Source of the DNA: Polaribacter sp. BAL334
GTDB lineage: Bacteria; Bacteroidota; Bacteroidia; Flavobacteriales; Flavobacteriaceae
Assembly (NCBI RefSeq): GCF_015767435.1
Contig: NZ_JADWOV010000233.1
Coordinates: 1-64,000, forward strand
Direction: 5' to 3'
DNA length: 64,000 bases
Part shown: positions 51,366-60,398 of the stretch, piece after piece
Layout: each line of letters opens with the position of its first letter
Position numbering within the stretch: the first letter of the stretch is position 1
The notes under the pieces: model-generated
Databases searched by the model: none
What the model was told of the DNA's origin: nothing
What the model saw: the letters and a program-made list of their open reading frames with translations, nothing else
Made by a program: the position numbers and the translations under genes

Positions 51366-52388
51366 TTAAAATCCAGCAGATTTTACAGTTTTGATGATTC
51401 TTCCTGCAATTTTATATGGATCACCATTTGAAGCTGGTCTTCTGTCTTCTAACCAACCTTTCCATCCTTTTTGAACAGTGATGATTGGGATTCTGATAGA
51501 TGCTCCTCTGTCAGAAACACCATAAGCAAAATCATGAATAGAAGCAGTTTCGTGTTTCCCTGTCAAACGTTGATCGTTAAATTCACCATAAACAGCAATA
51601 TGTTCTTTTACAACTGGTCTGAAAGCCTCACAGATTTTTTCATACACTTCACGTGAGCCACAAGTTCTCAATGTTGAGTTAGAGAAGTTTGCATGCATTC
51701 CTGATCCATTCCAATCCATATCTTTTCCTAATGGTTTTGGGTGATATTCAATATACCATCCATATTTTTCAGTCAATCTGTCTAATAAATAACGAGCAAC
51801 CCAAATTTCGTCACCTGCTTTTTTAGCACCTTTTGCAAATAATTGGAATTCCCATTGACCTGAAGCAACCTCTTGATTGATTCCTTCAAAGTTTAAACCT
51901 GCATCAATACAAAGATTTGCATGTTCTTCCACCATAGCTCTTCCATGAGTATTTAACCCTCCTACAGAACAATAATACATTCCTTGTGGAGCTGGATAGC
52001 CTCCAATTGGGAATCCTAAAGGTAATAAGGTTTTCTTGTCCATGATAAAGTATTCCTGCTCAAAACCAAACCAAAAATCATCATCTTCATCATCGATAGT
52101 AGCTCTACCATTAGAAACGTGTGGAGTTCCATCAGGATTTAAAACTTCTGTCATTACTAAATAACCATTTATTCTTGCTGGATCTGGATAAATTGCAACT
52201 GGTTTTAACAAACAGTCAGAAGAACCCCCTTCAGCTTGTCTTGTTGAAGAACCATCAAAAGACCACATTCCTAATTCTTCAATAGTTCCTTGAAAGTTTT
52301 CATGCTCTTCAACTTTGGTTTTACTTCTCATATTTTGAGTTGGATAATATCCATCTAACCAAATGTATTCTAATTTAATTTTTGCCAT
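51366..52388 (-). CDS. Glutamine synthetase, short type II (beta-Grasp) form
   Basis: 340 residues, the length of eukaryote-like GSII rather than the 440-470 of GSI. Signature: KLEYIWLDGYYPTQNMRSKT at the N-terminus, the beta-Grasp region MWSFDGSSTRQAEGGSSD, the metal-binding glutamates in FWFGFEQEYF, and the ATP-binding-type region MDWNGSGMHANFS near 226. It makes glutamine from glutamate, ammonia and ATP. It is divergent from the GSIII gene glnN with a 168-bp shared promoter region, so the two nitrogen enzymes may be co-regulated. Confidence 0.93.
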   Translation of the reverse strand: MAKIKLEYIWLDGYYPTQNMRSKTKVEEHENFQGTIEELGMWSFDGSSTRQAEGGSSDCLLKPVAIYPDPARINGYLVMTEVLNPDGTPHVSNGRATIDDEDDDFWFGFEQEYFIMDKKTLLPLGFPIGGYPAPQGMYYCSVGGLNTHGRAMVEEHANLCIDAGLNFEGINQEVASGQWEFQLFAKGAKKAGDEIWVARYLLDRLTEKYGWYIEYHPKPLGKDMDWNGSGMHANFSNSTLRTCGSREVYEKICEAFRPVVKEHIAVYGEFNDQRLTGKHETASIHDFAYGVSDRGASIRIPIITVQKGWKGWLEDRRPASNGDPYKIAGRIIKTVKSAGF

Positions 52389-52512
52389 AGTAAATTATTC
52401 TATAAGTTAATTAAGGTAACAAAAATCAAATATTTTAGCTAGATATCAAAAAAAATAGGGGTAAAAATTTGATAATCAATTAAAAATAATTTTATCCCTA
52501 ATTTTTATAGGG

Positions 52513-52520
52513 TATATTTG
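52513..52520 (+). promoter_or_regulatory. -7 box (TATATTTG) of glnN
   Basis: An exact TAnnTTTG match, 36 bp before the glnN ATG in the divergent region between the two glutamine synthetases. Confidence 0.5.
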
Positions 52521-52556
52521 CATAAAGAATAAAATTTACTATTTAAAAATCATATT

Positions 52557-54740
52557 ATGTCAACAATTAGATTTGCTGCATTACAAGAAAGTCGCAATAG
52601 AACAGCGCTAAAAATTGAAGAGAAAGAAAAAAGATCGGCATTGTTTGGAAAAAATGTTTTCAACAAACATGCTATGCAACAGTATCTTACGAAATCTGCC
52701 TACGAAAGTGTGATGAATGCTATCGAAAAAGGAACACAAATAGACCGTAAAATTGCTGATCAAGTGGCTGTTAGTATGAAAGATTGGGCAATTTCAAAAG
52801 GAGCTACTCATTATACACATTGGTTTCAGCCTTTGACAGGTGCCACTGCAGAAAAACACGATGCCTTTTTTGAATCTATCAACGGAAGTTTGGCAATGGA
52901 AAAATTTGATGGTGAGCAATTAGTGCAACAAGAACCTGATGCATCAAGTTTTCCAAGTGGTGGTATCAGAAATACTTTTGAAGCAAGAGGTTATACTGCT
53001 TGGGATCCAACTTCGCCAGCGTTTATTTTTGAAACTACGTTATGTATTCCAACCATTTTTGTGGCATATACTGGTGAAGCTTTAGATAACAAAACGCCTT
53101 TATTAAGAGCTTTACAAGCCATTGATATTCACGCAACAGCAGTTTGTAAATATTTTGATAAAAATGCTACTAAAGTCAATGCTACTTTGGGCTGGGAACA
53201 AGAATATTTTTTGATTGATGATGCGTTGGCTCAATCAAGACACGATATTTTAATGACAGGAAGAACTTTGTTGGGACATACGCCTGCAAAAGGGCAACAA
53301 TTGGATGATCATTATTTTGGAAGTATTCCATTAAGAGCCATGAATTTTATGCGCGATTTAGAGCAAGAATCTATGTTGTTAGGAATTCCTGTAAAAACAA
53401 GACATAATGAAGTGGCACCCAATCAGTTTGAATTAGCACCTATTTTTGAAGAGGTAAATTTGGCTGTTGACCACAATTCTTTGTTGATGGATGTGATGGG
53501 GAAAATCGCTAGAAGACATCATTTTAAAGTGTTATTTCACGAAAAACCATTTGCAGGAATCAATGGTTCTGGAAAGCATAATAATTGGTCTTTGTCAACT
53601 TCTGACGGAACAAATTTGTTGAGTCCTGGAAAAACTCCCATGAAAAATTTACAGTTTTTGACGTTTTTTGTGAATACTATCAAAGCAGTGTATGAAAACG
53701 AGGAATTATTGCGTGCTTCCATAGCCTCTGCAAGTAATGACTATAGATTAGGAGCCAATGAAGCGCCTCCAGCAATCATGTCCGTTTTTATTGGAACGCA
53801 ACTTTCAAATGTCTTAGATGAGTTGGAAAATGTAACTATAGGGAAATTATCTCCGGAAGAAAAAACCGATTTAAAATTGAATATTATTGGTAAAATTCCT
53901 GAAATTTTATTGGATAATACTGACAGAAATAGAACTTCGCCTTTTGCTTTTACAGGAAATAAATTTGAATTTAGAGCTGTAGGTTCTTGGGCAAATTGCG
54001 CCATTCCAATGACTATTTTAAATACCATTGTTGCCAAACAATTGAAAGATTTTAAAAAGGAAGTGGATATTTTGATCGATGATAAAAATCTCAAAAAAGA
54101 CGAAGCTATTTTTAATGTATTGAGAGAATACATTAAAGAGTGTAAAAAAATACGTTTTGAAGGTGATGGATATAGCGAATCTTGGGAGAAAGAAGCCAAA
54201 AAAAGAGGGTTGTCAAATAATAAGACAACACCTGAGGCACTTAAAATAAAGATTTCTAAAAAAGTGATTGATTTATTTCAAGAAATGGAAGTCATGAACA
54301 GCATAGAAATGGAAGCGCGTTATGAAATTGAATTGGAAGAATATACCAAACGCTTGCAAATAGAAAGTCGTGTTTTGGGTGATATTGCCCGAAATCACAT
54401 TGTTCCTGTGGCTATCAAATATCAAAATACCTTGTTGGAAAATACCAAGAATTTGAAAGAAATCTTTGGAGAGGATTTTAAAAAAATCGCCAAAGAACAA
54501 ATCGAACTCATCATGATTATTTCCAATCACATCACTGAAATCAATGCGCTTTCTTTGCAAATGGTAGAAGCTCGAAAAATAGCCAATTTATTGCATGGCG
54601 CAAAATCTGCGGACGCTTATTGCAAAACTGTGAAACCATTTTTCGATCAAATTCGATATCATTGTGACAAACTGGAAACCATGGTTGATGACGGTTTGTG
54701 GCCATTAACAAAATATAGAGAATTATTGTTTACAAGATAA
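52557..54740 (+). CDS. glnN: Glutamine synthetase type III
   Basis: 727 residues, as expected for GSIII, which is much longer than GSI. The N-terminal domain begins MSTIRFAALQESRNRTALK. The catalytic part includes THWFQPLTGATAEKHDAF, NATLGWEQEYFLIDD (metal glutamates), KTRHNEVAPNQFELAPIFEE and GINGSGKHNNWS (nucleotide and glutamate binding). The long helical C-terminal extension (from about 530) ends with LETMVDDGLWPLTKYRELLF. It carries its own -7 box and ends at a terminator. Confidence 0.95.
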   Translation: MSTIRFAALQESRNRTALKIEEKEKRSALFGKNVFNKHAMQQYLTKSAYESVMNAIEKGTQIDRKIADQVAVSMKDWAISKGATHYTHWFQPLTGATAEKHDAFFESINGSLAMEKFDGEQLVQQEPDASSFPSGGIRNTFEARGYTAWDPTSPAFIFETTLCIPTIFVAYTGEALDNKTPLLRALQAIDIHATAVCKYFDKNATKVNATLGWEQEYFLIDDALAQSRHDILMTGRTLLGHTPAKGQQLDDHYFGSIPLRAMNFMRDLEQESMLLGIPVKTRHNEVAPNQFELAPIFEEVNLAVDHNSLLMDVMGKIARRHHFKVLFHEKPFAGINGSGKHNNWSLSTSDGTNLLSPGKTPMKNLQFLTFFVNTIKAVYENEELLRASIASASNDYRLGANEAPPAIMSVFIGTQLSNVLDELENVTIGKLSPEEKTDLKLNIIGKIPEILLDNTDRNRTSPFAFTGNKFEFRAVGSWANCAIPMTILNTIVAKQLKDFKKEVDILIDDKNLKKDEAIFNVLREYIKECKKIRFEGDGYSESWEKEAKKRGLSNNKTTPEALKIKISKKVIDLFQEMEVMNSIEMEARYEIELEEYTKRLQIESRVLGDIARNHIVPVAIKYQNTLLENTKNLKEIFGEDFKKIAKEQIELIMIISNHITEINALSLQMVEARKIANLLHGAKSADAYCKTVKPFFDQIRYHCDKLETMVDDGLWPLTKYRELLFTR

Positions 54741-54748
54741 TAGAAAAC

Positions 54749-54775
54749 ATCCTACTTTTCAGTAGGATTTTTTTT
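54749..54775 (+). terminator. Intrinsic terminator after glnN
   Basis: ATCCTACT, a TTTC loop, then AGTAGGAT followed by eight T: a perfect 8-bp stem. Confidence 0.8.
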
Positions 54776-54784
54776 GTAAAAGAG

Positions 54785-54792
54785 TAAATTTG
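54785..54792 (+). promoter_or_regulatory. -7 box (TAAATTTG) of the PurM-like gene
   Basis: An exact TAnnTTTG match, 21 bp before the ATG at 54814 and just after the glnN terminator. Confidence 0.45.
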
Positions 54793-54813
54793 CAAACGCA
54801 CAAATCCATATTT

Positions 54814-56013
54814 ATGAGTCAAGAAGTTTCAAAAAGATACGCACAAAGAGGTGTTTCTGCCGCAAAAGAAGATGTTCACAATGCCATCAAAAACATTGAT
54901 AAAGGTCTTTTTCCAAAAGCTTTTTGCAAAATTGTTCCTGATTATTTAACCAATGATGATGATTTTTGTTTGATTATGCACGCAGATGGCGCAGGCACAA
55001 AATCTTCTTTGGCTTACATGTATTGGAAAGAAACTGGTGATATATCCGTTTGGAAAGGCATTGCGCAAGATGCTTTAATCATGAATATTGACGATTTAAT
55101 TTGTGTTGGTGCTACAGATAATATCATGCTTTCATCTACCATTGGAAGAAATAAAAGTTTGATTCCTGGAGAGGTTTTATCTGCAATTATTAATGGAACT
55201 GAAGAATTGATTGGCGAGTTGAAAAAGTTTGGTGTAACCATTCATTCCACTGGAGGAGAAACTGCAGATGTGGGCGATTTGGTTCGCACAATTATTGTTG
55301 ATTCCACAGTTACTGCAAGAATGAAACGTGCTAATGTGATTGACAATTCGAATATAAAAGCGGGTGATGTCATAGTTGGTTTGGCATCTTTTGGACAAGC
55401 AACTTATGAAAATCAATACAATGGAGGTATGGGTTCAAACGGATTGACTTCTGCAAGACATGATGTTTTTCATAAGTATTTAGCCGAAAAATATCCAGAA
55501 AGTTTTGATGCAGCAGTTCCTGAAGATTTGGTGTATGCTGGAAATATAAAACTAACTGATTCCGTTGAAAATTCCACAATTGATGCTGGAAAATTGGTAT
55601 TGTCGCCCACAAGAACCTATGCACCAATCATCAAAGAAATTTTATCAAAATACAACTCAGAAAGCATTCATGGAATGATTCATTGTTCTGGTGGTGCACA
55701 AACTAAAATTTTGCATTTCGTTGACAATCTGCATATTATCAAAGATAATTTATTTCCAATTCCACCTTTATTCAAGTTGATTCAAGAGCAATCAAAAACG
55801 GACTGGAAAGAAATGTATCAAGTATTCAATTGCGGTCACAGAATGGAATTGTATGTTTCTCCTGAAATTGCCAGTGATATTATTGCGATTTCAAAATCCT
55901 TTCATGTGGATGCGCAAATTGTAGGTCGTGTTGAAGATTTTAATTCTGATGAAAATCAGAACCTAACTAAAAAACTGACAATTAAAAGTGAATTTGGGGT
56001 TTTTGAGTATTAG
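54814..56013 (+). CDS. purM: AIR synthase-like protein (phosphoribosylformylglycinamidine cyclo-ligase type)
   Basis: 399 residues from ATG 54814 (MSQEVSKRYAQRGVSAAKED), chosen over 54790 because the family begins here and the -7 box precedes it. PurM features: IMHADGAGTKSSLAYMYW (nucleotide-binding DGxGTK), DALIMNIDDLICVGATD, THSTGGETADVGDL-like HSTGGETADV, and GDVIVGLASFGQATYENQYNGGMGSNG. It forms AIR from FGAM with ATP in purine synthesis. It is somewhat longer than the E. coli enzyme (345), as seen in Bacteroidetes. Confidence 0.87.
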   Translation: MSQEVSKRYAQRGVSAAKEDVHNAIKNIDKGLFPKAFCKIVPDYLTNDDDFCLIMHADGAGTKSSLAYMYWKETGDISVWKGIAQDALIMNIDDLICVGATDNIMLSSTIGRNKSLIPGEVLSAIINGTEELIGELKKFGVTIHSTGGETADVGDLVRTIIVDSTVTARMKRANVIDNSNIKAGDVIVGLASFGQATYENQYNGGMGSNGLTSARHDVFHKYLAEKYPESFDAAVPEDLVYAGNIKLTDSVENSTIDAGKLVLSPTRTYAPIIKEILSKYNSESIHGMIHCSGGAQTKILHFVDNLHIIKDNLFPIPPLFKLIQEQSKTDWKEMYQVFNCGHRMELYVSPEIASDIIAISKSFHVDAQIVGRVEDFNSDENQNLTKKLTIKSEFGVFEY

Positions 56014-56030
56014 TATTTTTTGAAATCTAT

Positions 56031-56064
56031 AACTTATCAACTTTTTCTTGTTGATAAGTTTTAA
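56031..56064 (+). terminator. Intrinsic terminator after the PurM-like gene
   Basis: AACTTATCAAC, an 8-base T-rich loop, then GTTGATAAGTT: a perfect 11-bp stem, but followed by only a short T tract. Confidence 0.7.
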
Positions 56065-56186
56065 AATGCTGATATTTAGTTATCTATATAAAAGTCAATG
56101 ATTTTTATGATAAATATCATGTTTTGCAAATCATATTTTAAGGAAATTTCACATGCAAAAAAACAACCTCAAAAACGTATTTTATC

Positions 56187-58736
56187 ATGTCAATTTCAGA
56201 GACTTCTTCGATCAAAAAAACATCAAAAATTACCCGAGAATCAGCCTTAAAAGCAGCATTGATTTATTTTAAAAACGATGAGTTAGCAGCATCAGTTTGG
56301 TTGAATAAATATGCATTAAAAGATTCAGAAGGGACCATTTATGAAAGTTCTCCTGATGACATGCACCACAGAATTGCCAAAGAAATCGCAAGAATTGAAA
56401 AAAAATATCCAAATTCACTTTCAGAAAAGGAAATATTCGATGTGATTAAAAATTTCAAATACATTGTTCCTCAAGGAAGTCCAATGGCTGGTATTGGAAA
56501 TCCTTTTCAAATTGCCTCACTTTCCAATTGTTTTGTCATCGGAAATAATGGAGAATCAGATTCTTATGGAGGCATTTTAAAAATTGATCAAGAGCAAGTG
56601 CAATTGATGAAAAGAAGAGGTGGAGTTGGGCATGATTTGTCTCATATTCGTCCAAAAGGATCGCCTGTAAAAAATTCTGCTTTGACTTCCACAGGTATTG
56701 TTCCTTTTATGGAACGCTATTCAAATTCCACAAGAGAAGTGGCACAAGATGGCAGACGTGGAGCGTTAATGTTGTCAGTTTCTATCAATCATCCTGATGC
56801 TGAAGATTTTATTGATGCAAAATTAGAACAAGGCAAAGTTACTGGCGCAAATGTATCTGTAAAAATTGATGACGAGTTTATGAAAGCTGTAAAATCAGAT
56901 TCAAAATACATTCAAAAATATCCTGTTTTTAGCAAAATTCCAGTGTTTCAAAAAGAAATAGAAGCATCCAAAATTTGGAAAAAAATAGTACACAATGCTT
57001 GGAAATCTGCTGAACCTGGAATTTTATTTTGGGATACTATTATCAAAGAATCAGTTCCAGATTGTTATTCAGATGTTGGTTATAAGACAGTTTCCACAAA
57101 TCCATGTGGCGAAATTCCTTTGTGTCCTTATGATTCTTGTCGTTTATTGGCCATCAATTTATATTCGTATGTAACTCATCCTTTTGAAGAAAAAGCCAGT
57201 TTTGATTTTCCATTGTTCAAAAAACACGTTGAAATTGCCCAAAGAATGATGGACGATATTATTGATTTGGAATTGGAAAAAATCGACAAAATTCTAGAAA
57301 AAATAGATCAAGATCCAGAGGAAGATGTAGTAAAAGCCGTTGAAAAACAATTGTGGCTCAACATCAGACAAAAAGCTTATGAAGGCAGAAGAACAGGAAT
57401 TGGCATCACTGCTGAAGGGGATATGTTGGCTGCTTTGGGTTTGCGATATGGAAGTGAAAAGGGCAATCAATTTGCCACAGAAATTCATAAAACATTGGCG
57501 GTTGAAACCTACAGAGCTTCTGTAAATTTGGCCAAAGAACGAGGTTCATTTTCGATTTTTGATGCTGATAAAGAAAAAAACAATCCATTTATTCTTCGTT
57601 TAAAAGAGGCTGATTCTCAATTGTATTACGAAATGTTGGAACATGGCAGAAGAAATATTGCTTTGCTCACCATTGCGCCAACAGGAACCACCAGTTTGAT
57701 GACACAAACTTCTTCGGGAATTGAGCCGGTTTTTATGCCTGTTTACAAGCGTAGAAAAAAAGTAAATCCAAATGATAAAAATGTAAAAGTTGATTTTGTA
57801 GATGAAATTGGAGATTCTTGGGAAGAATTTGTGGTGTTTCATCACAAATTTAAAAAGTGGATGGAAGTCAATCAAATAGATACCAATCGAAATTTTACAC
57901 AAGAAGAAATTGACGATTTAGTAAAAAAATCGCCTTATTATAAAGCAACTTCCAATGATATTGATTGGCTAAGCAAAGTAACCATGCAAGGTGCCATTCA
58001 AAAATGGGTAGATCATTCCATTAGTGTGACCATCAATTTACCCAATGATGTTACTGAAGAATTGGTTGGGGAATTGTATTTGAAAGCATGGGAAGTTGGT
58101 TGTAAAGGAGTGACTGTTTATAGAGATGGTTCACGTTCTGGGGTTTTGATTTCGAATGATGAAAAAAAAGAAGAAACAATTGGAATTTTTCCTGTAAAAC
58201 GTCCTCAAATTTTAGAAGCTGATGTGGTTCGTTTTCAAAATCAAAAGGAGAAATGGATTGCTTTGGTTGGTTTGGTTGAAAACAAACCCTATGAAATTTT
58301 TACAGGATTGTTGGATGATGAAAACGGAATTGTCATTCCACAATGGGTTGAAAAAGGCTTGATTGTTAAAAATTATGATGAAGATGGACAATCTAGATAT
58401 GATTTTCAATATCAAAATAAATTGGGTTATAAAACCATTATTGAAGGATTGTCCTATAAATTCAATCCTGAATTTTGGAATTATGCCAAATTAATTTCAG
58501 GAATTATGCGTCATGGAATGCCCATTCACAAAGTGATTGAATTGATAAATACCTTGCATTTTGATAACAATTCCATCAATACTTGGAAAAGTGGTGTTCA
58601 AAGAACTTTAAAAAGATATGTTGAAGATGGTGTTGTTGCCAAAGGTCAAACCTGCGAAAATTGCCATTCAAAAGCATTGATTTATCAAGAAGGCTGCTTG
58701 ACTTGCAAAGATTGTGGCTCGTCTAAATGTGGTTAG
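56187..58736 (+). CDS. nrdJ: Adenosylcobalamin-dependent ribonucleotide reductase (class II)
   Basis: 849 residues. N-terminal region SALKAALIYFKNDELAASVWLNKYAL; finger-loop and redox sites SLSNCFVIG, thiyl radical cysteine in STNPCGEIPLCPYDSCR (C307), LTIAPTGTTSLMTQTSSGIEP for substrate phosphate, and the C-terminal cysteine pair in CENCHSKALIYQEGCLTCKDCG, which re-reduces the active site. It makes deoxyribonucleotides with B12 and needs no oxygen. With icmF it is the second cobalamin-dependent enzyme here, so the host needs B12 from uptake or synthesis elsewhere. Confidence 0.93.
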   Translation: MSISETSSIKKTSKITRESALKAALIYFKNDELAASVWLNKYALKDSEGTIYESSPDDMHHRIAKEIARIEKKYPNSLSEKEIFDVIKNFKYIVPQGSPMAGIGNPFQIASLSNCFVIGNNGESDSYGGILKIDQEQVQLMKRRGGVGHDLSHIRPKGSPVKNSALTSTGIVPFMERYSNSTREVAQDGRRGALMLSVSINHPDAEDFIDAKLEQGKVTGANVSVKIDDEFMKAVKSDSKYIQKYPVFSKIPVFQKEIEASKIWKKIVHNAWKSAEPGILFWDTIIKESVPDCYSDVGYKTVSTNPCGEIPLCPYDSCRLLAINLYSYVTHPFEEKASFDFPLFKKHVEIAQRMMDDIIDLELEKIDKILEKIDQDPEEDVVKAVEKQLWLNIRQKAYEGRRTGIGITAEGDMLAALGLRYGSEKGNQFATEIHKTLAVETYRASVNLAKERGSFSIFDADKEKNNPFILRLKEADSQLYYEMLEHGRRNIALLTIAPTGTTSLMTQTSSGIEPVFMPVYKRRKKVNPNDKNVKVDFVDEIGDSWEEFVVFHHKFKKWMEVNQIDTNRNFTQEEIDDLVKKSPYYKATSNDIDWLSKVTMQGAIQKWVDHSISVTINLPNDVTEELVGELYLKAWEVGCKGVTVYRDGSRSGVLISNDEKKEETIGIFPVKRPQILEADVVRFQNQKEKWIALVGLVENKPYEIFTGLLDDENGIVIPQWVEKGLIVKNYDEDGQSRYDFQYQNKLGYKTIIEGLSYKFNPEFWNYAKLISGIMRHGMPIHKVIELINTLHFDNNSINTWKSGVQRTLKRYVEDGVVAKGQTCENCHSKALIYQEGCLTCKDCGSSKCG

Positions 58737-58743
58737 AATTTAG

Positions 58744-59178
58744 TTATTTCACCTTCTCAAAAATAAAATCAATTCGAAAGTCATCAGAAGAAATGATGGC
58801 TTTTAATTGTTGATTTTCAATGAAATAATGAATCTTTTTCGGGAATTCATTTTGTGGGTTTTCGCATACAAAAGAAGTATCTGTTTGCGATGTAAACTTG
58901 AAATAAGTAGGCGTTTCATTCACGTTTGAAACCTTTAAATGCAAGGTGTCATTGATTTCAAGGATGCTCATCTGTTCATTAAAAACTGTTTTTCCGTTGT
59001 TGATGGTAATTCCCATTCCCGTTAAATCGCTTTTCCAATTTTCGTAGGTTTTATTGCCTTCAGAATCGTTTAAACGAATCCAATTGCCAATTAAAAATGT
59101 TGGTTTTGATGGTTTTTTTACTTCTTTTTGGCAATTTACCAATAAAATAGCACAAAAAAATACGACTAGAGTTCTCAT
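58744..59178 (-). CDS. Lipoprotein, DUF6265-like
   Basis: 144 residues with lipobox AILLVNC (C16) and a Lys/Pro spacer KEVKKPSKP. The domain begins FLIGNWIRLNDSEGNKTYENWK, with MGITINNGKTVF and beta-strands ending IDFIFEK, a small beta-barrel pattern that I associate with DUF6265. Function unknown. It is convergent with nrdJ (7-bp gap) and divergent from prfA. Confidence 0.75.
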   Translation of the reverse strand: MRTLVVFFCAILLVNCQKEVKKPSKPTFLIGNWIRLNDSEGNKTYENWKSDLTGMGITINNGKTVFNEQMSILEINDTLHLKVSNVNETPTYFKFTSQTDTSFVCENPQNEFPKKIHYFIENQQLKAIISSDDFRIDFIFEKVK

Positions 59179-59249
59179 AAAAATTAGTTTCCTTTTTTCA
59201 AAGATACCTATAAAAATTGTAAATTCGCAACCTTAGAAAAGAGGACACC

Positions 59250-60326
59250 ATGATTGAAAAAATTCGTATTGTAAAACAGCGTTATGATGAGGTTTCTGAC
59301 TTGATTATTCAGCCAGAAATTATTTCTGATCAAAAAAGATACATACAATTAAGCAAAGAATACAAAGATTTAGGAAAAGTTGTTAAAAAAGGAAATGAAT
59401 ACATTTCACTTTTGAACAGTATTGATGAAGCAAAAGAAATTTTGGCAGATGGTTCAGACCCAGAAATGGTGGAAATGGCAAAAGCTGAAATGGATGAAGC
59501 ACAAGATAAAATTCCTGGTTTAGAAGACGAAATTAAGTTTTTATTGATTCCTAGAGAGCCTGAAGATGCTAAAAATGCTGTAGTAGAATTGCGTGCTGGA
59601 ACTGGAGGAGATGAGGCAAGTATTTTTGCGGGAGATTTGTTCAGAATGTATTCAAAATATTGCGAAAGCAAAGGTTGGAATGTTTCAATTGTTGATTTTT
59701 CGGAAGGAACCAATGGCGGATTCAAAGAAATTCAGTTTGAAGTAAATGGCGAAGATGTGTATGGAACTTTAAAGTTTGAAGCAGGTGTTCATCGTGTGCA
59801 ACGTGTTCCACAAACGGAAACGCAAGGACGTGTTCACACTTCTGCTGCTACTTGTATGGTGTTTCCTGAGGCTGAAGAATTTGATGTTGAAATCAATCCA
59901 AAAGATGTTCGAATTGACTTTTTCTGTTCATCAGGACCTGGAGGTCAATCTGTAAATACGACGTATTCTGCAGTTCGTTTAACACACATTCCTACAGGAT
60001 TGGTGGCACAATGTCAAGATCAAAAATCACAACATAAAAACAAAGAAAAAGCATTCAAGGTATTACGTTCGCGTTTGTATGATATTGAGTTGGCAAAAAG
60101 ACAAGAAGAAGATGCCTTAAAAAGAGGTTCTATGGTTTCATCTGGAGACAGAAGTGCAAAAATCAGAACCTATAATTATGCACAGGGACGTGTTACTGAC
60201 CATAGAATTGGGTTGTCTTTGTATGATTTGCCAAATATTTTAAATGGTGATATTCAACGAATTATTGACGAATTGATGATGGCAGAAAATACTTCAAAAC
60301 TGAAACAGTTGGGTGATGGGTTTTAA
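59250..60326 (+). CDS. prfA: Peptide chain release factor 1
   Basis: 358 residues, normal for RF1. The peptide-release GGQ is at 231-233 ([20 protein letters not shown]) and the stop-codon recognition motif is of PxT type at 187-189 ([14 protein letters not shown]), which marks RF1 (UAA, UAG) rather than RF2 (SPF). Domain 1 is acidic and helical ([19 protein letters not shown]). It is followed by a terminator. Confidence 0.95.
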   Translation: MIEKIRIVKQRYDEVSDLIIQPEIISDQKRYIQLSKEYKDLGKVVKKGNEYISLLNSIDEAKEILADGSDPEMVEMAKAEMDEAQDKIPGLEDEIKFLLIPREPEDAKNAVVELRAGTGGDEASIFAGDLFRMYSKYCESKGWNVSIVDFSEGTNGGFKEIQFEVNGEDVYGTLKFEAGVHRVQRVPQTETQGRVHTSAATCMVFPEAEEFDVEINPKDVRIDFFCSSGPGGQSVNTTYSAVRLTHIPTGLVAQCQDQKSQHKNKEKAFKVLRSRLYDIELAKRQEEDALKRGSMVSSGDRSAKIRTYNYAQGRVTDHRIGLSLYDLPNILNGDIQRIIDELMMAENTSKLKQLGDGF

Positions 60327-60352
60327 CTAACCATCATTACATTATAAAATAC

Positions 60353-60384
60353 AAAAGCCTCTTAGATAGAGGCTTTTTATTTTT
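60353..60384. terminator. Intrinsic terminator after prfA
   Basis: AAAAGCCTCT, a TAGAT loop, then AGAGGCTTTT and further T. It lies between prfA (+) and the GH31 gene (-), which face each other. Confidence 0.85.
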
Positions 60385-60398
60385 AAATCAATAAATTT

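Noticed and set aside
53741..54199. 152-codon minus-strand open frame within glnN
   Set aside because: It is antisense to conserved GSIII sequence and shows no family pattern of its own.
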